From assembly GCA_942492115.1 (NCBI GenBank), contig CALODL010000010.1, positions 248,001 through 312,000 of the forward strand: a DNA stretch of 64,000 bases, given 5' to 3'. A program made the position numbers and the translations under genes. A model generated the notes under the pieces. The model was not told the origin of the DNA. It worked only from the letters and a program-made list of their open reading frames with translations, and did no database searches. Of this stretch, positions 34,594 to 43,908 are shown piece after piece (positions within the stretch are counted from its first letter, which is position 1; each line of letters starts with the position of its first letter). The DNA is from CALODL01 sp942492115 (GTDB lineage Bacteria > Planctomycetota > Phycisphaerae > UBA1845 > CAIVHJ01).

Positions 34594-36414
34594 ATGATTC
34601 AACCTATCACATTGGCGGAACGGATCAGCTCAGAACTTCTGCCGTGGGTCGAGAAGCCAGGGCAGTACATCGGTAGCGAGGTCAACCAGCTCGTCCAGCC
34701 CGGCGACTGGGACGCCGCTGAAGTTCGTGTGGTCATCGGCTTTCCCGACACCTACGCCCTGGGCATGAGCCATCTCGGCTGTCAGATCATTTACTGGCTG
34801 TGCAATCATATGCCCGGTGTTTGTGCGGAACGCGTCTACAGCCCGTGGTACGACGCCGAGGCGGTCATGCGTCAACGCAAGCTGCCGCTGTTCACGTGGG
34901 ATACCCGCCAGCCGGTTCGTGACGCCGACATCTTCGCCATTTCCCTGCAATACGAAATGTGCTTCACCAATGTGTTGGCGATGCTCGATCTCGCCGGCAT
35001 TCCGCTGCGCAGCAGCGCGCGCGACGACAGCCACCCGCTGGTCATCGCCGGTGGACCTCAGGCCGACAATCCGGAACCGATGGCAGAGTACGTGGATCTC
35101 GTCGTGCTCGGCGATGGCGAAGCCTCGATGACCGCGATCCTCGACCTCGTCAAAGAGATGAAACGCAATGGCATCCGTCGGCGCGACATGATTCTCGAAA
35201 TCGCCCGGCGGTTTCCCTGGGCATACTCCCCGAATGACTATGATGTGCGCTACACCGCTGACGGGCTCATCGCGAGCATACAGCCGCGTGACGCAGCTTT
35301 GCCCACAACCCTCGTGCGCTGCCAGACGCCGGAGTTCGAAGAGGCGCCGTTCCCGACACGGCCCCTCGTTCCGCATGTCGAAGTCATTCACGATCGGATC
35401 AGCATCGAGATCATGCGCGGCTGTCCGCAGCGTTGTCGGTTCTGCCACGCAGGCTATACCAAACGCCCTTTGCGTCTGCGCTCGGTCGACCGCATCCTCG
35501 AGATCGCCGAAGAGACCTATCGCAATACGGGTATCGACGAACTCGGACTGCTGTCGTTGTCGACGGCCGACTATCCCGATCTCAAGGAGCTGTCGGAACG
35601 AATCAATGCACAGTTCAACTCACGCATGGTCAATATTTCAGTGCCCTCGCTTCGCGTGGACAAGATGCTCGAAAACATTCCGTGGATGGTCAACCAGGTC
35701 CGCAAGAGCGGCCTGACCATCGCGGTCGAAGCGGCCAACGATGACATGCGCGCTGCGATTCGCAAGAAGGTCACCGATGGGCGCCTTCTCGATGGCGTAC
35801 GCCAGGCCTACAAGGCCGGATGGCGTTCGGTGAAGCTGTACTTCATGTCCGGTTTCCCAGGCGAACGCCCTGAAGACATCGACGGCATCTGGACCCTGAG
35901 CAATACTATCAGTCAGGCGCGCACGGAGTTTGGCAAAAGCCCTGCGGCTGTCGCTGCGTCGGTCGGCTGGCTGGTGCCCAAACCGTTCACGCCATTCCAA
36001 TGGGCCGGACAGCCACGGGCGGAGTACTTCCATGAGGTGCGGGCACGGCTGTCAAGCCTGGTACGCAGCCAGCGGAGTGCCGTGCGCGTCAAGATGCACA
36101 ACATCGAACGGTCGATCCTCGAGGGTGTTTTTGCGCGTGGCGACCGCCGTCTCGGCCCAGTCGTGGAGCACGCCTTTCGTCAGGGAGCGCGCTTCGACGG
36201 TTGGGACGAAGGCTTCAAGGCCGACACCTGGCAGCGGGCCTTCGATGCAACAGGAGTTGATCCGGATTTCTACGCTCACCGGGAACGTGGGTACGCCGAA
36301 GTCCTGCCGTGGAGTCACATCGATGGCGGTCCATCGACCCCCTATCTCGAGAATCAGTACGAGGACGTCTATACGCACATCGGCGTGAACAAGCCATTGC
36401 CGGTTCTCGTATAA
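34594..36414 (+). CDS. B12-binding/radical SAM protein of the TIGR03960 type
   Basis: A 606-aa protein. An N-terminal cobalamin-binding-like Rossmann region (VVIGFPDTYALGMSHLG, LVIAGGPQADNPEPMAEYVD) is followed by a radical SAM core with GCPQRCRFCHAGY near residues 275-288 (Cys x3 Cys x2 Cys). The middle has ISVPSLRVDKML and VKLYFMSGFPGE. It ends with an AdoMet-radical C-terminal extension. TIGR03960 proteins are usually followed by, or fused to, a TIGR03936/DUF2344 partner; it is not here. The reaction is unknown in the family, so I cannot assign a substrate. Confidence 0.9.
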   Translation: MIQPITLAERISSELLPWVEKPGQYIGSEVNQLVQPGDWDAAEVRVVIGFPDTYALGMSHLGCQIIYWLCNHMPGVCAERVYSPWYDAEAVMRQRKLPLFTWDTRQPVRDADIFAISLQYEMCFTNVLAMLDLAGIPLRSSARDDSHPLVIAGGPQADNPEPMAEYVDLVVLGDGEASMTAILDLVKEMKRNGIRRRDMILEIARRFPWAYSPNDYDVRYTADGLIASIQPRDAALPTTLVRCQTPEFEEAPFPTRPLVPHVEVIHDRISIEIMRGCPQRCRFCHAGYTKRPLRLRSVDRILEIAEETYRNTGIDELGLLSLSTADYPDLKELSERINAQFNSRMVNISVPSLRVDKMLENIPWMVNQVRKSGLTIAVEAANDDMRAAIRKKVTDGRLLDGVRQAYKAGWRSVKLYFMSGFPGERPEDIDGIWTLSNTISQARTEFGKSPAAVAASVGWLVPKPFTPFQWAGQPRAEYFHEVRARLSSLVRSQRSAVRVKMHNIERSILEGVFARGDRRLGPVVEHAFRQGARFDGWDEGFKADTWQRAFDATGVDPDFYAHRERGYAEVLPWSHIDGGPSTPYLENQYEDVYTHIGVNKPLPVLV

Positions 36415-36425
36415 GCGTGGCCGTG

Positions 36426-37694
36426 ATGCACATGATGCCGACAGCATGGGCGCTGGCATGGCTGGTCGTGGTGGTCGGCAGCGGACCGCCGACCGGGTCC
36501 GTGGAGCAGGTTCAGAAGTGGATCGCAGAACTCAGCGATCCAAGTTTCGAGCGTCGCCAGGCCGCAGTCGAACAGCTTTATGGCGCAGGTCCGAAGGTCC
36601 TTGATGATCTCACTGCCGTGCTCACCGGAAACGATGCAGAAGCAGCCCTCCGCGCCCAGCTACTCATCGAACGCATCGGCCGCCTGTACCTCGTCGGAGC
36701 AACGGTCCATCTGGCAGTCGATCCGCCCGCAGCAGCCTGGAACGAGCCGGTTGCCGTTCGCGTCGACATCGTCAACACACAGGACTTTCCCATCCATCTT
36801 CCGTTCCTGACGAGCGACCGCCAAACGCTCGATGTCGACCGTAACGCGGTTCAGGTCGGCGCCGTCCTTGACGTGGCCGATTTCCTCGAAGTCATCGGCC
36901 CCGATGGGAAGCGCATCGACTTGATGATCGATGACTACCGCGGTTTCCGTGGTGTCGAGCACGCCGTTGATGCACGCGTTCACCTCGAACCGGTCAGCGA
37001 CCTCCCGGCAGGGCAGCGGTTCAGACTGCAGATTCCCGCATTCAATCGCGGCCCAGCCCGCTGGCGTCTGCTCGAGGCCGGAACGTATCGCATTCGATTT
37101 CACTATATACCGGAATGGGAAGAGCCGGACCTGATCGCTGCCCGCACGGGCGAGATCATCAGCAACGAAATCAGGGTCGAGATCACAGAGGCTGCTCCAG
37201 CGATAATTGACCGTGGATCACGCATCATCACGGCACGGGTCGAAAGCATGGGCGACACGTGCATCGCGTCACTGCGTTCCACGCATGACCGCCCCATCAC
37301 AGTGAACCTCAACATCGGCGGCCATGGCGACCGTCTGCTCGCACAGTTGCAATGGCGTGTCCAGCGCTTCTCGCCGGATACCGCGGTGGTCGGCGAACCG
37401 GTCATCGTCGTCCGTGAGGCCTCACCAAACCGCATCGTGTTACTCGAGCCGGGCGAAAGCGTCGAGATCCACCGCGCGTCGATCGCAGCTCTGAGCGCCC
37501 AGCATCCTGGCCCAGGTCGACTGCGCATTTCCGCGCGCTATACCAACCTCTTCGACCGCACACGTGATGTCCCTGCGGGCGATCGTTCCGCCGCGTGTAT
37601 CAAGAAACTGGGCATGCCCACTTTCGTTGGGTCGATCTACAGTGATCCGATCGAGGCGCCTGACCCTCGTCCGACGCCTGCTCCCCTGCCATGA
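36426..37694 (+). CDS. secreted protein with N-terminal helical repeat, unknown function
   Basis: A 422-aa exported protein. ATG at 36426 opens a signal peptide ending near VVVVGSG (residue 20). Residues 25-80 are helical and look like one or two HEAT-type repeats (FERRQAAVEQLYGAGPKVL). The rest, to residue 415, is beta-rich with VRVDIVN and PRIRFHYIP-type strands, suggesting Ig-like folds. It begins 12 bp after the radical SAM gene. No family recognised. Confidence 0.65.
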   Translation: MHMMPTAWALAWLVVVVGSGPPTGSVEQVQKWIAELSDPSFERRQAAVEQLYGAGPKVLDDLTAVLTGNDAEAALRAQLLIERIGRLYLVGATVHLAVDPPAAAWNEPVAVRVDIVNTQDFPIHLPFLTSDRQTLDVDRNAVQVGAVLDVADFLEVIGPDGKRIDLMIDDYRGFRGVEHAVDARVHLEPVSDLPAGQRFRLQIPAFNRGPARWRLLEAGTYRIRFHYIPEWEEPDLIAARTGEIISNEIRVEITEAAPAIIDRGSRIITARVESMGDTCIASLRSTHDRPITVNLNIGGHGDRLLAQLQWRVQRFSPDTAVVGEPVIVVREASPNRIVLLEPGESVEIHRASIAALSAQHPGPGRLRISARYTNLFDRTRDVPAGDRSAACIKKLGMPTFVGSIYSDPIEAPDPRPTPAPLP

Positions 37695-37775
37695 AAGAAA
37701 CAGTGACCGGATGATGGGCCGGTGAGTGTGGTTTGCGGGGGTGGACGTGGACGTGAGACCGGAACAAGACAGTTA

Positions 37776-38687
37776 TCAGCTGCTGTGGGCCGCCCCCAGG
37801 GAACTGATGATCAATTGATAACTGCTCTCGGGAATAATGCCCAGTTGCAGCATTCCCGACAGATCGGCCATGTCCGATTCGACGCCTTCGAGCATGTGCT
37901 CCAGCGCGTCGAGGTCAAGATGCAAGCGTTCGGTTGCGCGCTGGCATTCGGCCTGGATCTCAGCGGGGGCAGGACTTCCGCACAGCAGCCGGGCAACCAT
38001 GTCGGCGCTGCCCACGACACGAGCGAGCTGTTCGGGCACGCCGATCGGTTCAACGTGATCCTGGTGGCGCCGCACGGTTTCACAGATGAGTTCCGGAAGT
38101 CTCCAGTGCTCGAGAACCGCGGCCGAGACCTCCGCATGCGGAAAGCCCAGGACTTGCCTCTCCTGTTCCGCCATGTTCCGTGGCATGCTGTCCTGATAGG
38201 CCGTCAAAATGGGCCCGTAATCCTGCGGCATTTCCTGAGCCAGGATGGTCACGCCGACATCTGAAAGCAATCCGCTGATAAAGGCCTCTTCGCGCAAGCG
38301 CGGAGCGAGCACTTCGGCCAGTCGTGCGGACAGAACGCCTGTTGCCAACGATCGTCGCCAGTAATACGACGCGTCGATCGCAGTGGTCCAGCTCTCGACG
38401 GCCTCCACGAGGTAGCGTCCCAATACCAGTGAGCGGACACGGCGCGGCCCCAATAGAGTCAGAGCGGGGCGCAAGCCGGTGATCTTGCGTGACACACCGA
38501 ACAGGGAGGAATTCGCCAGACGCAGAATCTCGGCCGCGGTACCCGGATCAGAGGACAGGACCGACACAATCTCGTCGTAGCTGAAATTCGGATCCTGGAT
38601 CACATCCAGGAATCGCGTCACGACCTGCGGCATCGACGACACCGCCCCAGCACGCTTGACGGCTTCCAGTAGATCGCTGTTCATCAT
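37776..38687 (-). CDS. HDOD-domain signalling protein
   Basis: A 303-aa protein beginning at ATG 38687 (or 38684) after GGGGAAA. It is one HDOD domain with SMPQVVTRFLDVIQDPNFSYDEIVSVLSSDPG, ANSSLFGVSRKI, and AFISGLLSDVGVTILAQEMP, where the usual HD/H residues of the parent fold are only partly kept. HDOD proteins are non-catalytic HD relatives found in signalling and stress circuits. Convergent with the gene at 36426, 81 bp apart. No fused output domain. Confidence 0.88.
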   Translation of the reverse strand: MMNSDLLEAVKRAGAVSSMPQVVTRFLDVIQDPNFSYDEIVSVLSSDPGTAAEILRLANSSLFGVSRKITGLRPALTLLGPRRVRSLVLGRYLVEAVESWTTAIDASYYWRRSLATGVLSARLAEVLAPRLREEAFISGLLSDVGVTILAQEMPQDYGPILTAYQDSMPRNMAEQERQVLGFPHAEVSAAVLEHWRLPELICETVRRHQDHVEPIGVPEQLARVVGSADMVARLLCGSPAPAEIQAECQRATERLHLDLDALEHMLEGVESDMADLSGMLQLGIIPESSYQLIISSLGAAHSS

Positions 38688-38798
38688 GAGCAGATTTCCC
38701 CGACGTTGTGGCGCATTGATCTCAGTGCTACGCATCGGTGATCTGTACAATACGGTCCAGTTCCGAACCCTGCGGTGGGGCTGGTCACCACGGTGCGA

Positions 38799-38827
38799 TT
38801 GACTTTTCGGACGTTGCCCAATACAAC
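38799..38827 (+). promoter_or_regulatory. sigma70-like promoter of thiC
   Basis: TTGACT (38799-38804), 17-base spacer, TACAAC (38822-38827). The start would be near 38834, giving a leader of about 220 nt that contains the whole riboswitch. Confidence 0.65.
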
Positions 38828-38872
38828 CATTCGTGGATGGGGGCATAGCACATGGTCCCCATTCTCGAACTG

Positions 38873-38984
38873 ATCGCTAGGGGCGTCCGGGCGAACCACA
38901 TGGCGTGGTCTCGGGCTGAGAAGACCCTTGGAACCTGATCAGCGCAAAGGCGCCACGGCGCTCGAGGCTGCGTAGGGAAGCGAT
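38873..38984 (+). promoter_or_regulatory. TPP riboswitch (THI element)
   Basis: All core parts are present in order: P1 ATCGCT (38873-38878) pairing with AGCGAT (38979-38984), GGGGC in the 5' part, CTGAGA at 38916-38921, ACCCTTGGAACCTGATC (38924-38940), and GCGTAGGGAAGC before the P1 return. The P3 side has an extra GC-rich hairpin. TPP binding normally shuts the gene down. I cannot tell terminator from ribosome-site sequestration; there is no T-run terminator before the start. Confidence 0.93.
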
Positions 38985-39053
38985 GACCGGCCCCCGCTTT
39001 CATCCCTCGCCCGCGCAGCTCGCGCTGATTGATATTCCCAGCAGGAGTGACCC

Positions 39054-40712
39054 ATGACCCAATTACAGGCCGCGCGGAAGAATATCGTCACACCAGAAAT
39101 GATGCGCATCGCCGTACGCGAGAACGTCACTCCGGATTTCATCCGGGACGAAGTCGCTCGTGGGCGACTGGTGATCCCCGCCAACAAACGACATCTCGCC
39201 GGCAGCGCAGGTCACGCCTTCGAACTCAGTGGAACCAACGGCACCATGCCATTCCACGGACTGCCGTACGACACGACCGCGCTAGGCCATCCGGGGGCCC
39301 GTGCAGGTGCCCGGTTCTGGGTGAATCAAACTGTGGCCGAGCGCTCGAAAGTCATTGCCGACGAGACATTCATGGTTGGTCAGAGGGCTCCCAAACGCCT
39401 TGACCCCATGGCCATCGGCCGCATGGTGACAACCAAAATCAACGCCAACATTGGCGCAAGCCCGGTGAGCAGTGACACGACCGAAGAGGTCGAGAAGCTG
39501 CTGTGGGCCCAGCGCTTCGGAGCGGATACGCTCATGGATCTGTCGACCGGGGGTGACCTGCGGGTCTGCAGGCAGGCGATCATCGACCATTCGACCATCC
39601 CTATCGGCACTGTCCCGATCTACAGCATGATCATTGATCGATCGATCGAGGACCTCGACTATGACATGATCCTCAACGAAATTGAATCACAAGCGCAACA
39701 AGGGGTCGATTACTTCACCGTCCACGCCGGGGTACTCAAGGAACACCTCGGGCTCATTCGTCGGCGCCTCACAGGCATGGTGTCACGTGGCGGCTCGTTG
39801 TTGGCCAAGTGGATGATCCACAACAACAGGCAGAACCCGATGTACGAGCTATTCGACGAAATCACCGCCATCATGCGTGAATACGACGTGACCTATTCGC
39901 TGGGTGACGGCGTGCGCCCGGGATGCCTGGCCGACGCAACCGATGCCGCACAGATTGCCGAACTCGAGACACTCGGCGAATTGACCGCGCGCGCCCAGGA
40001 GATGGGTGTACAGGTCATGGTTGAGGGCCCGGGACACGTGCCGTTGAACGAAATCGCAACCAACATGCAGCTGCAACAGAAGGTGTGCAACGACGCTCCG
40101 TTCTACGTCCTGGGGCCACTGGTCACCGATGTATTTCCAGGCTATGACCACATCACAAGTTGCATCGGCGCGACTGAGGCAGCCCGCGCCGGCGCCGCCA
40201 TGTTGTGCTACGTCACGCCGAAGGAACATGTGGGATTACCCAAGGCGCAAGACGTCAAGGAAGGCTGCATCGCCTACAAGATTGCGGCCCACGCGGGCGA
40301 CATCGCCCGAGGCGTGCAACACGCCCGTCAGTGGGATGACGATCTCAGCAAAGCCCGCGCTGCCCTCAATTGGCCCAAGCAGTTCGAACTGGCCTTCGAC
40401 GGCGACACCGCCCGAGCACTGCATGACGAAGATCTCGATGTCGATACCGACTTCTGTGCGATGTGCGGACACGACTGGTGCAGCATGCGTATCAGCAAGG
40501 AAATCCTCGAGTTCAACAGCGGCAAGGACGCCGAGTTCCAACCGCTACGGGAAGCCATGCAATCCCCCGGGGTCAGTGCAGAAGGACTCGAGCTACTGAC
40601 CCGCCGTGGCTCCAAGGCCGATTGCCACTCTGACCTCGTCGATGATGTCGACGAGGCCCGCCGCGTGCAAGAGCAACTGGTTGAACTATCCGTTCAGCAG
40701 AAGAAGCAATAA
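39054..40712 (+). CDS. thiC: phosphomethylpyrimidine synthase ThiC
   Basis: A 552-aa radical SAM enzyme converting AIR to HMP-P. Conserved blocks: NIGASPVSSD, WGADTLMDLSTGG-like sequence (FGADTLMDLSTGGDLR), TIPIGTVPIYSM, GVDYFTVHAGV, VSRGGS, EGPGHVPLNEI and YDHITSCIGA. The C-terminal cluster motif is CAMCGHDWCSM (Cys x2 Cys x4 Cys), typical of ThiC. ATG is downstream of the TPP riboswitch and GCAGGAG. Convergent with a toroid gene, 9 bp apart. Confidence 0.98.
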   Translation: MTQLQAARKNIVTPEMMRIAVRENVTPDFIRDEVARGRLVIPANKRHLAGSAGHAFELSGTNGTMPFHGLPYDTTALGHPGARAGARFWVNQTVAERSKVIADETFMVGQRAPKRLDPMAIGRMVTTKINANIGASPVSSDTTEEVEKLLWAQRFGADTLMDLSTGGDLRVCRQAIIDHSTIPIGTVPIYSMIIDRSIEDLDYDMILNEIESQAQQGVDYFTVHAGVLKEHLGLIRRRLTGMVSRGGSLLAKWMIHNNRQNPMYELFDEITAIMREYDVTYSLGDGVRPGCLADATDAAQIAELETLGELTARAQEMGVQVMVEGPGHVPLNEIATNMQLQQKVCNDAPFYVLGPLVTDVFPGYDHITSCIGATEAARAGAAMLCYVTPKEHVGLPKAQDVKEGCIAYKIAAHAGDIARGVQHARQWDDDLSKARAALNWPKQFELAFDGDTARALHDEDLDVDTDFCAMCGHDWCSMRISKEILEFNSGKDAEFQPLREAMQSPGVSAEGLELLTRRGSKADCHSDLVDDVDEARRVQEQLVELSVQQKKQ

Positions 40713-40721
40713 GCGCCAGCC

Positions 40722-41897
40722 TCATCGAGCATGGGCCAGCGCAATGGTCGCAAGCGTCGTCGCCAGGATCGGATCGTCCTCCTTCATGAGATGGCTGAGG
40801 TCGTTCTCGAAGTGGCCGTCCTCGTGCTGGGCCGGCACGAGGATACTGCGGAGCCCGGCCCGTGACTCCGGGGTCCAGCCGAGACGAGCATGGACCTCGG
40901 AACGCACCGCGAGGTGGTAATAGTGCAGGGCCGCGCCCCAGGCATCGGGGTGGTCGCGCGGTATTCCCGAGGGATAGTCCCACTCGGGATGCGCGACCAG
41001 CCACGCAACCCCTGCCTGCACGCGTGGATCCTGTTGATCGACCCCAGCTGACAACAACGCCAGGAGGCCATCGCAGGTCGCTGTGGCATAGCTTCGAAAG
41101 TGTCGCCCTCGATCGTCGTCATGCTCGCGACCCTTGTTGGCCGCCACGACGACCGGTGAGAAGTAAAAGCCCCCATCGAACGCGCCCAGCGTGCGGGGCC
41201 GCGGAGGTGTCCCGCAGCGGGTCGGCGTGAACCGCTGGACGACGCGTAGAAACTGGTGCGCGCGGTGCATCACCTTCGACTCGGCACCATTCGCAGCGCG
41301 CAGCGCATCAAGCACACGCCGTGTGTGCGCAACATCGAGATGTCCGATTCCACCACCGATGCGATCGCCACCAAAACCCCAGGCACCATAGGCCACGTGG
41401 CCGGCGCTCAAGCCGTCGTTCGCGCCGTACTGCTCATTGACCAAGTATCGTGTCATGCGACCAATCAACGCGCGATCAGCGTCATCGCCGTGCTCGACGA
41501 AACACTGGAGGGCGTAAGCCGTCGAGTAATTGGGATACTCGAGGAGGTCCGGGTCCGCGACACCGAGAACGCCGGCTGGACTCACGTGTCGTCGCATGAA
41601 ACCAAGCGCGCGTTCCACTCCACCCGCAGGCCGTGGGCACACGGTTTCGGGAACCCGCATGAGGGCGTGCAATACGATGGGCGTGTACGCCTGGCCCGAT
41701 TCGAGCAACCCATAGTGCATACTGTGCCAGCCACCGTCACGGCCCTGACGGGCCCACAGCCACGCCGCGGACCGCGACAAGGCCTCGTCGGTGGAATCGA
41801 CGGCCACAGGCCGGGATTCCTGCTCAACCCGCGAACGATCTGCAACCGCCACAGTGCTGGTCATACACAACAAAGCCAAGATATGCTGGCATCTCAT
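40722..41897 (-). CDS. secreted prenyltransferase/squalene-cyclase-like toroid protein
   Basis: A 391-aa exported protein. ATG at 41897 follows AGGAGG; signal peptide to about residue 21 (MTSTVAVA). The body is an alpha/alpha toroid with repeated GxW-type blocks: WARQGRDGGWHSMHYG, GANDGLSAGHVAYGAWGFGG, RSYATATCDGLLALL and PVVVAANKGRE. These repeats are shared by terpenoid cyclases and protein prenyltransferases, but the secreted forms lack a DxDD catalytic motif and appear to be non-enzymatic. Downstream of, and paralogous in fold to, the 41924 gene. Confidence 0.8.
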   Translation of the reverse strand: MRCQHILALLCMTSTVAVADRSRVEQESRPVAVDSTDEALSRSAAWLWARQGRDGGWHSMHYGLLESGQAYTPIVLHALMRVPETVCPRPAGGVERALGFMRRHVSPAGVLGVADPDLLEYPNYSTAYALQCFVEHGDDADRALIGRMTRYLVNEQYGANDGLSAGHVAYGAWGFGGDRIGGGIGHLDVAHTRRVLDALRAANGAESKVMHRAHQFLRVVQRFTPTRCGTPPRPRTLGAFDGGFYFSPVVVAANKGREHDDDRGRHFRSYATATCDGLLALLSAGVDQQDPRVQAGVAWLVAHPEWDYPSGIPRDHPDAWGAALHYYHLAVRSEVHARLGWTPESRAGLRSILVPAQHEDGHFENDLSHLMKEDDPILATTLATIALAHAR

Positions 41898-41923
41898 GCG
41901 TCGTCCTCCTGTGATGACTTGGG

Positions 41924-43261
41924 TCACATTCCACCATTCGACGATGCCGTGGCGCGCTCGGCCATTTCGAGCAGTCGGACGCCATCCCGATCGGTGGTCA
42001 TGCACTGCACGACGGCTGCCGTGCAAAACACGGGACTGGTGATGCAGTGGTGCCCGGTCCAACTACCATCCTGACTCTGGATCTTTTCCAGCCGGCGACT
42101 CATCTTGCCATTCCATTCCGTCCAGGATTCGATGTCCGTGATAATCATGGCCTCGCTGGTCAGGAGGTAACTGAGAAACTCCTCGCCGCCATTACTTCCG
42201 AAGCCGCTCAACAGCTTGTCGTCGCCTGCCATGGGGGCAGCGGCCCCGATCGCTTCCGCGGCCAGGGCAAGTTTGCGTGCCTCGTCGCGCCGAATGCCCA
42301 GTTGGGCCAGCGTGTCCTCGTCGACCTCAGCGGCTTTGTCGAGCTTCCCCTCGGCCTTGGCCTTGTTGACGATCTCCCGAGCCTGACGGGCCTCGACCGC
42401 ATTGGCCCTCTGAGCCCCGGCGAAGGCATACAGCGCTACACCGGCGCCATCGGCGGCGTTGATCCGGCCGGACTTCTCATCGAAGTTGCCCTTTTGATAA
42501 CCTCGGGCGCGATCCAGCGCCTCACCGTTGACGTCCTTGCCAGCAGCGGCGGCCAGTTCGAGCGCGGTCATTCCAAGTGAGGATTGCAACACGGGTGCCC
42601 AGCCACCGGCCACGTTCCAGCTGCCGTCCGCAGCCTGGTTGGACTCGAGCTTGTGGATACAACGCGTCAGGGCTTTGTCGACCCGCGCGTGCAGCGGATC
42701 GGTCGGGGGAATCACGGGGAGTACCCGCGCGAGGTACTGCGCGGTCATGGTCGTATCGATGAGTGGACCGAGTTTGGCTTGTGGCTGAGTGCCCGCGAGA
42801 TCGGTAATGCGCGGTCCGTTGGGGTCGGCTTTCTCGACGATCGCACACAGATAACGTGTGGCTTGGCGAATGGCGCTGCTGTGTGCTCCGGTGGTCGGCG
42901 TATGTCCTGCCCGCAGGAGTGCTGATGCGACGAACGAAGTCGTGGCCGGATCGACGACGACACCATGCGGGTCGCGCAGGTTCTGGTTCGCGCTGGAGCC
43001 CGCACCCCACCCGCCATTGCCATGCTGAGCTGCGATCAACCACGCGATGCCGCGACTGACGGACTGCGGAATGGGTCGGGGTCGTGGAAGACCGCTTGAT
43101 TCCAGTACGACACCTTCGGGTGTCGAGGGAGACTTCGGAGTCGTTGGTTTGGGCGGAGTGGTGGGAGGTGCTTGGACAGGTTGCGGAGTCGGGCGGTCGA
43201 CCTGCTGCCACCCGAACGCCAGCGCACACGACGACAGCAGTACAATTCCAATCCTTCTCAT
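41924..43261 (-). CDS. secreted toroid protein with Pro-rich linker
   Basis: A 445-aa exported protein. ATG at 43261 after GGAAAGGA, signal peptide to about residue 18. A Pro/Thr-rich linker covers about residues 22-60. Toroid repeats include SVSRGIAWLIAAQHGNGGWG, DLAGTQPQAKLGPLIDTT, SNQAADGSWNVAGGW and SQDGSWTGHHCITSPVFCTAAVV. It lies 26 bp upstream of the second toroid gene on the same strand. Together they look like a pair working at the cell envelope. Ligand unknown; no catalytic cyclase motif seen. Confidence 0.8.
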   Translation of the reverse strand: MRRIGIVLLSSCALAFGWQQVDRPTPQPVQAPPTTPPKPTTPKSPSTPEGVVLESSGLPRPRPIPQSVSRGIAWLIAAQHGNGGWGAGSSANQNLRDPHGVVVDPATTSFVASALLRAGHTPTTGAHSSAIRQATRYLCAIVEKADPNGPRITDLAGTQPQAKLGPLIDTTMTAQYLARVLPVIPPTDPLHARVDKALTRCIHKLESNQAADGSWNVAGGWAPVLQSSLGMTALELAAAAGKDVNGEALDRARGYQKGNFDEKSGRINAADGAGVALYAFAGAQRANAVEARQAREIVNKAKAEGKLDKAAEVDEDTLAQLGIRRDEARKLALAAEAIGAAAPMAGDDKLLSGFGSNGGEEFLSYLLTSEAMIITDIESWTEWNGKMSRRLEKIQSQDGSWTGHHCITSPVFCTAAVVQCMTTDRDGVRLLEMAERATASSNGGM

Positions 43262-43600
43262 CGCGGGTCCTTTCCGTTAGTGGTCCTGTTCATGGCCACC
43301 ATCGGATAAGGACGGCAGCCAGCTGATGACTCAACAGATGACGTCACGTGGACCGCGAAGTTCCTGAGGATTACACGGATCTTACAAGCCGGTGTTCGCC
43401 GGTGACATTATGGGAAGGAGTCAGGTGGGCGCGGAGTACTTCCAACTTGGGCAGGTGACGGATGTTGTGATTCTGGCGATTGTCGTGCACCGCGAAGGCT
43501 CTGAGGAGCGCACGTCCGGATGCGTGACCGGGTAGGACGGCCGCCGGCGAGCCGCGAAGTGGGCTATTCGCCTGAACCCCTGGGTGGACGTTCGATGGTT
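43262..43600. other. intergenic region with a possible 41-codon frame
   Basis: About 340 bases. A rightward 41-codon frame (ATG 43410, TAG 43533-43535) starts after no clear ribosome binding site, so it is not accepted as a gene. The left end holds the AAGGA ribosome site of the 41924 gene. Nothing else seen. Confidence 0.5.
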
Positions 43601-43804
43601 CTAATCAGCAGCCGCGGCCAAATCCGCCTGCCGCTCATCATTGATGCGGTTGCAGTCGATGGCATGCTGGATCGCGACAACGGGAATAGGTTGGTGACAC
43701 TTGGTGCACACGTCGCCTTTACGCAAGGCGCGGCGCGTCAGAAGCATCGAGTTCCCACAGAAACAACGCACCTTGACCTTCTCGGTAGACCACAACAAGC
43801 CCAT
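43601..43804 (-). CDS. small zinc-ribbon protein, 67 aa
   Basis: A 67-aa protein starting at ATG 43804, preceded by GAGGTG. Cys pairs VRCFCGNS and DVCTKCHQP give a Cys-x-Cys-Gly...Cys-x2-Cys zinc ribbon like the N-termini of the proteins at 43909 and 47033. The last 25 residues are helical and polar. Function unknown; a structural or nucleic-acid-contact role is a guess. Confidence 0.6.
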   Translation of the reverse strand: MGLLWSTEKVKVRCFCGNSMLLTRRALRKGDVCTKCHQPIPVVAIQHAIDCNRINDERQADLAAAAD

Positions 43805-43908
43805 CGTTGCACCTCGATCGCTGGAGGATGACGCACGGGCCGTCAGTGACGACCCTTCGACAGGCTCTATCGGCAGTGTGAAATCGTTGAGATGAGAGGA
43901 TCCCGCAG

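Larger units (their letters stand above)
38688..39053. other. thiC leader region
   Basis: This 366-base gap between the HDOD gene and thiC holds the promoter (38799-38827) and the TPP riboswitch (38873-38984). Then come about 70 bases of expression platform and the ribosome binding site GCAGGAG (39041-39047). No gene. Confidence 0.75.

Noticed and set aside
43410..43535. A 41-codon rightward frame
   Set aside because: No ribosome site and no recognisable content; kept only as a note in the intergenic entry.
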